Positions 14,067-14,877 of a DNA stretch of 14,877 nucleotides are shown piece after piece. The position numbers and the translations under genes are program-made. The notes below the pieces were generated by a model that ran no database searches, was not told the DNA's origin, and saw only the letters and a list, made by a program, of their open reading frames with translations. Every line of letters starts with the position of its first letter. Within the stretch, counting starts at the first letter, position 1. The stretch is from Halieaceae bacterium UBA6060 (GTDB taxonomy: Bacteria > Pseudomonadota > Gammaproteobacteria > Pseudomonadales > Halieaceae), in assembly GCA_002428935.1 (NCBI GenBank), contig DIYG01000067.1, positions 1 through 14,877 of the forward strand. Reading direction: 5' to 3'.

Positions 14067-14492
14067 TCAGGGCTGACTTGGTAACAACAACTGGTGACAT
14101 TCCAAACAGGATCGCTCGACGGCCAGCGTTGCGTCCTTCGCTGCTTCCCAGTCATCGGCTGCTGCTGCCGCTTTCAGTTGTTCGAGGGCTTTCCAGTAGG
14201 ATGCGCCATGTCGGTCGTAGATATCCGTTTCAAGAAAGCCATCTATCATCAATGAGTATTGCTTGAGCCTTTCTGCCGTCGGGTTTACGTCGCGCAAGTT
14301 GCCCGTTAGTACCGCATCCGTAAGATCCCGCAGGGTGTTGGACTTTCGTTCCATGGTTTTGTTCTTGAGTGTGACTTGATTACCGCTCGCATCAAATGCC
14401 GCGGCTTTTTCGTACAGCCAAAGGGAAAACGCACCGAAAGAAAACGCCAGGACTGCAGTGAGTCCATATAAGGAAACGGATCTGGTATTCAT
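14067..14492 (-). CDS. Small cytochrome c'-like protein with one CxxCH heme site
   Basis: The 141-residue product has an N-terminal hydrophobic segment (about 8-26, LYGLTAVLAFSFGAFSLWL) that acts as an uncleaved anchor or signal. Charged helical stretches follow, with LRDLTDAVLTGNLRDVNPTA and YWKALEQLKAAAAADDWEAA. The heme-binding CLECH (C129, C132, H133) lies eight residues from the C-terminus. The late CxxCH after several helices resembles the cytochrome c'/c-556 four-helix bundle, in which the protein binds one heme in the periplasm. The start at 14492 is preferred because GGAAGG lies about eight bases upstream; a longer frame reaches 14576 but adds 28 residues before the hydrophobic segment. 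Function (electron transfer, NO or peroxide handling) cannot be told from sequence. Confidence 0.75.
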   Translation of the reverse strand: MNTRSVSLYGLTAVLAFSFGAFSLWLYEKAAAFDASGNQVTLKNKTMERKSNTLRDLTDAVLTGNLRDVNPTAERLKQYSLMIDGFLETDIYDRHGASYWKALEQLKAAAAADDWEAAKDATLAVERSCLECHQLLLPSQP

Positions 14493-14545
14493 GCTTACAA
14501 CCTTCCAATGACATGGAAACGAATAGCGGACGCGGTACGGAGCTA

Positions 14546-14573
14546 TTAGAGCCGCGACGAGCCTTGGGGTTCC
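14546..14573 (-). promoter_or_regulatory. ECF (sigma-E-like) promoter candidate for the cytochrome gene
   Basis: On the minus strand GGAACCC (14573-14567) is followed after 15 bases by CTCTAA (14551-14546). This resembles the sigma-E/AlgU pattern GGAACTT, 15-16 bases, then TCTAA-type -10. Initiation would fall near 14539, giving a leader of about 47 bases to ATG 14492. The match covers the GGAAC core and TCTAA but is a by-eye call. Confidence 0.3.
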
Positions 14574-14576
14574 CAC

Positions 14577-14877
14577 CGGCTCGCGAGGTACAACGGGGGC
14601 GGGCGGACATCTTTTAGTCTCACCCGTTTAACTCATTGGTGGACTAAGTGCCTGGGAGCATTATAGGCGTGATCAGAGGTTTATCGTATGCGCGGGCCGG
14701 TGGTTGCCCGTGCGCAGATGAAAACATTGGGTATCGCCGATTCTTCCGGTGATGTAGCACCGCAAGCGTATAAGACAAATTCTCCTGAATTGTGGGAGTG
14801 ACCTGCCCGGAGATGTTCGAGCCACTTGAGCCTTGCGCCAAGGGTGCTCCCAAAGGGTGAGTACATAGAAAAAGCTG
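14577..14877. other. Stretch with no convincing gene
   Basis: These 301 bases have no frame on either strand with a recognisable product. Minus-strand open frames of about 60-70 codons cover most of it but show no signal peptide, domain or ribosome-binding site. A plus-strand frame at 14688-14801 (37 residues) has AGAGG eight bases before its ATG but a nondescript sequence. Two small inverted repeats occur: 14690-14697 with 14706-14715 (a two-base bulge), and CGGTG (14747-14751) with CACCG (14758-14762). The upstream part may hold the regulatory region of the cytochrome gene; a divergent gene may begin beyond the window. Confidence 0.4.

Noticed and set aside
14688..14801. Plus-strand 37-residue frame with an acceptable ribosome-binding site
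   Set aside because: Too short, no recognisable features, and the same stretch is open on the minus strand as well; kept only as a note in the gene-free region.
13984..14877. tRNA-Lys as a used integration site for a mobile element
   Set aside because: This tRNA-Lys is a known island target in Pseudomonas, but no second copy of the tRNA 3' end, integrase or mobility gene is visible downstream in the window.

Overview
The window looks like a chromosomal segment of a moderately GC-rich gammaproteobacterium. Gene order ruvA-ruvB-ybgC-tolQ-tolR-tolA-tolB-pal-cpoB-queE-queC is the arrangement known from Pseudomonas and its relatives. Protein details (divergent Tol linkers, marine-type accessory genes) suggest an OM60/Halieaceae-like marine lineage, but that genus-level guess is inference only.

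Region 1 (1-1358) holds the 3' end of ruvA and complete ruvB, the Holliday-junction branch-migration motor. Region 2 (1348-6562) is a tight Tol-Pal operon. YbgC thioesterase overlaps ruvB. TolQ/TolR/TolA form the inner-membrane motor, TolB and the Pal lipoprotein link to the outer membrane and peptidoglycan, and CpoB is the TPR coordinator. Several stop/start codons overlap (TGATG, GTGA). Region 3 (6571-8001) is queE and queC, two steps of preQ0 synthesis for queuosine.

Region 4 (7998-13866) is the unusual part. In Pseudomonas and in E. coli a tRNA-Lys gene closely follows this block, but here four genes lie between queC and tRNA-Lys. The first is a divergent DAACS-family symporter fused at its C-terminus to a solute-binding domain, and it overlaps queC by 4 bp. 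The second is an exported protein with a PPP-type phosphatase domain followed by a HipA/FAM20-like kinase domain. The third is a Tat-exported M19 (membrane dipeptidase family) metallopeptidase with an altered zinc motif. The fourth is a RidA/YjgF protein with a signal peptide. All four are predicted to place a domain in the periplasm. The last two could work as a pair, releasing and then deaminating dehydroamino acids.

Region 5 (13867-14877) holds a well-formed tRNA-Lys(UUU) with a good sigma70-like promoter, and a convergent small cytochrome c'-like gene on the minus strand with an ECF-type promoter candidate. The last roughly 300 bases show no convincing gene.

Other points of interest are a possible TTG-started 11-codon leader ahead of ruvB, a 13-bp RNA hairpin inside the cpoB signal-peptide codons, and an apparent exchange of linker character between TolA (Pro/Lys-rich) and Pal (Ala/Glu/Gln-rich helix).
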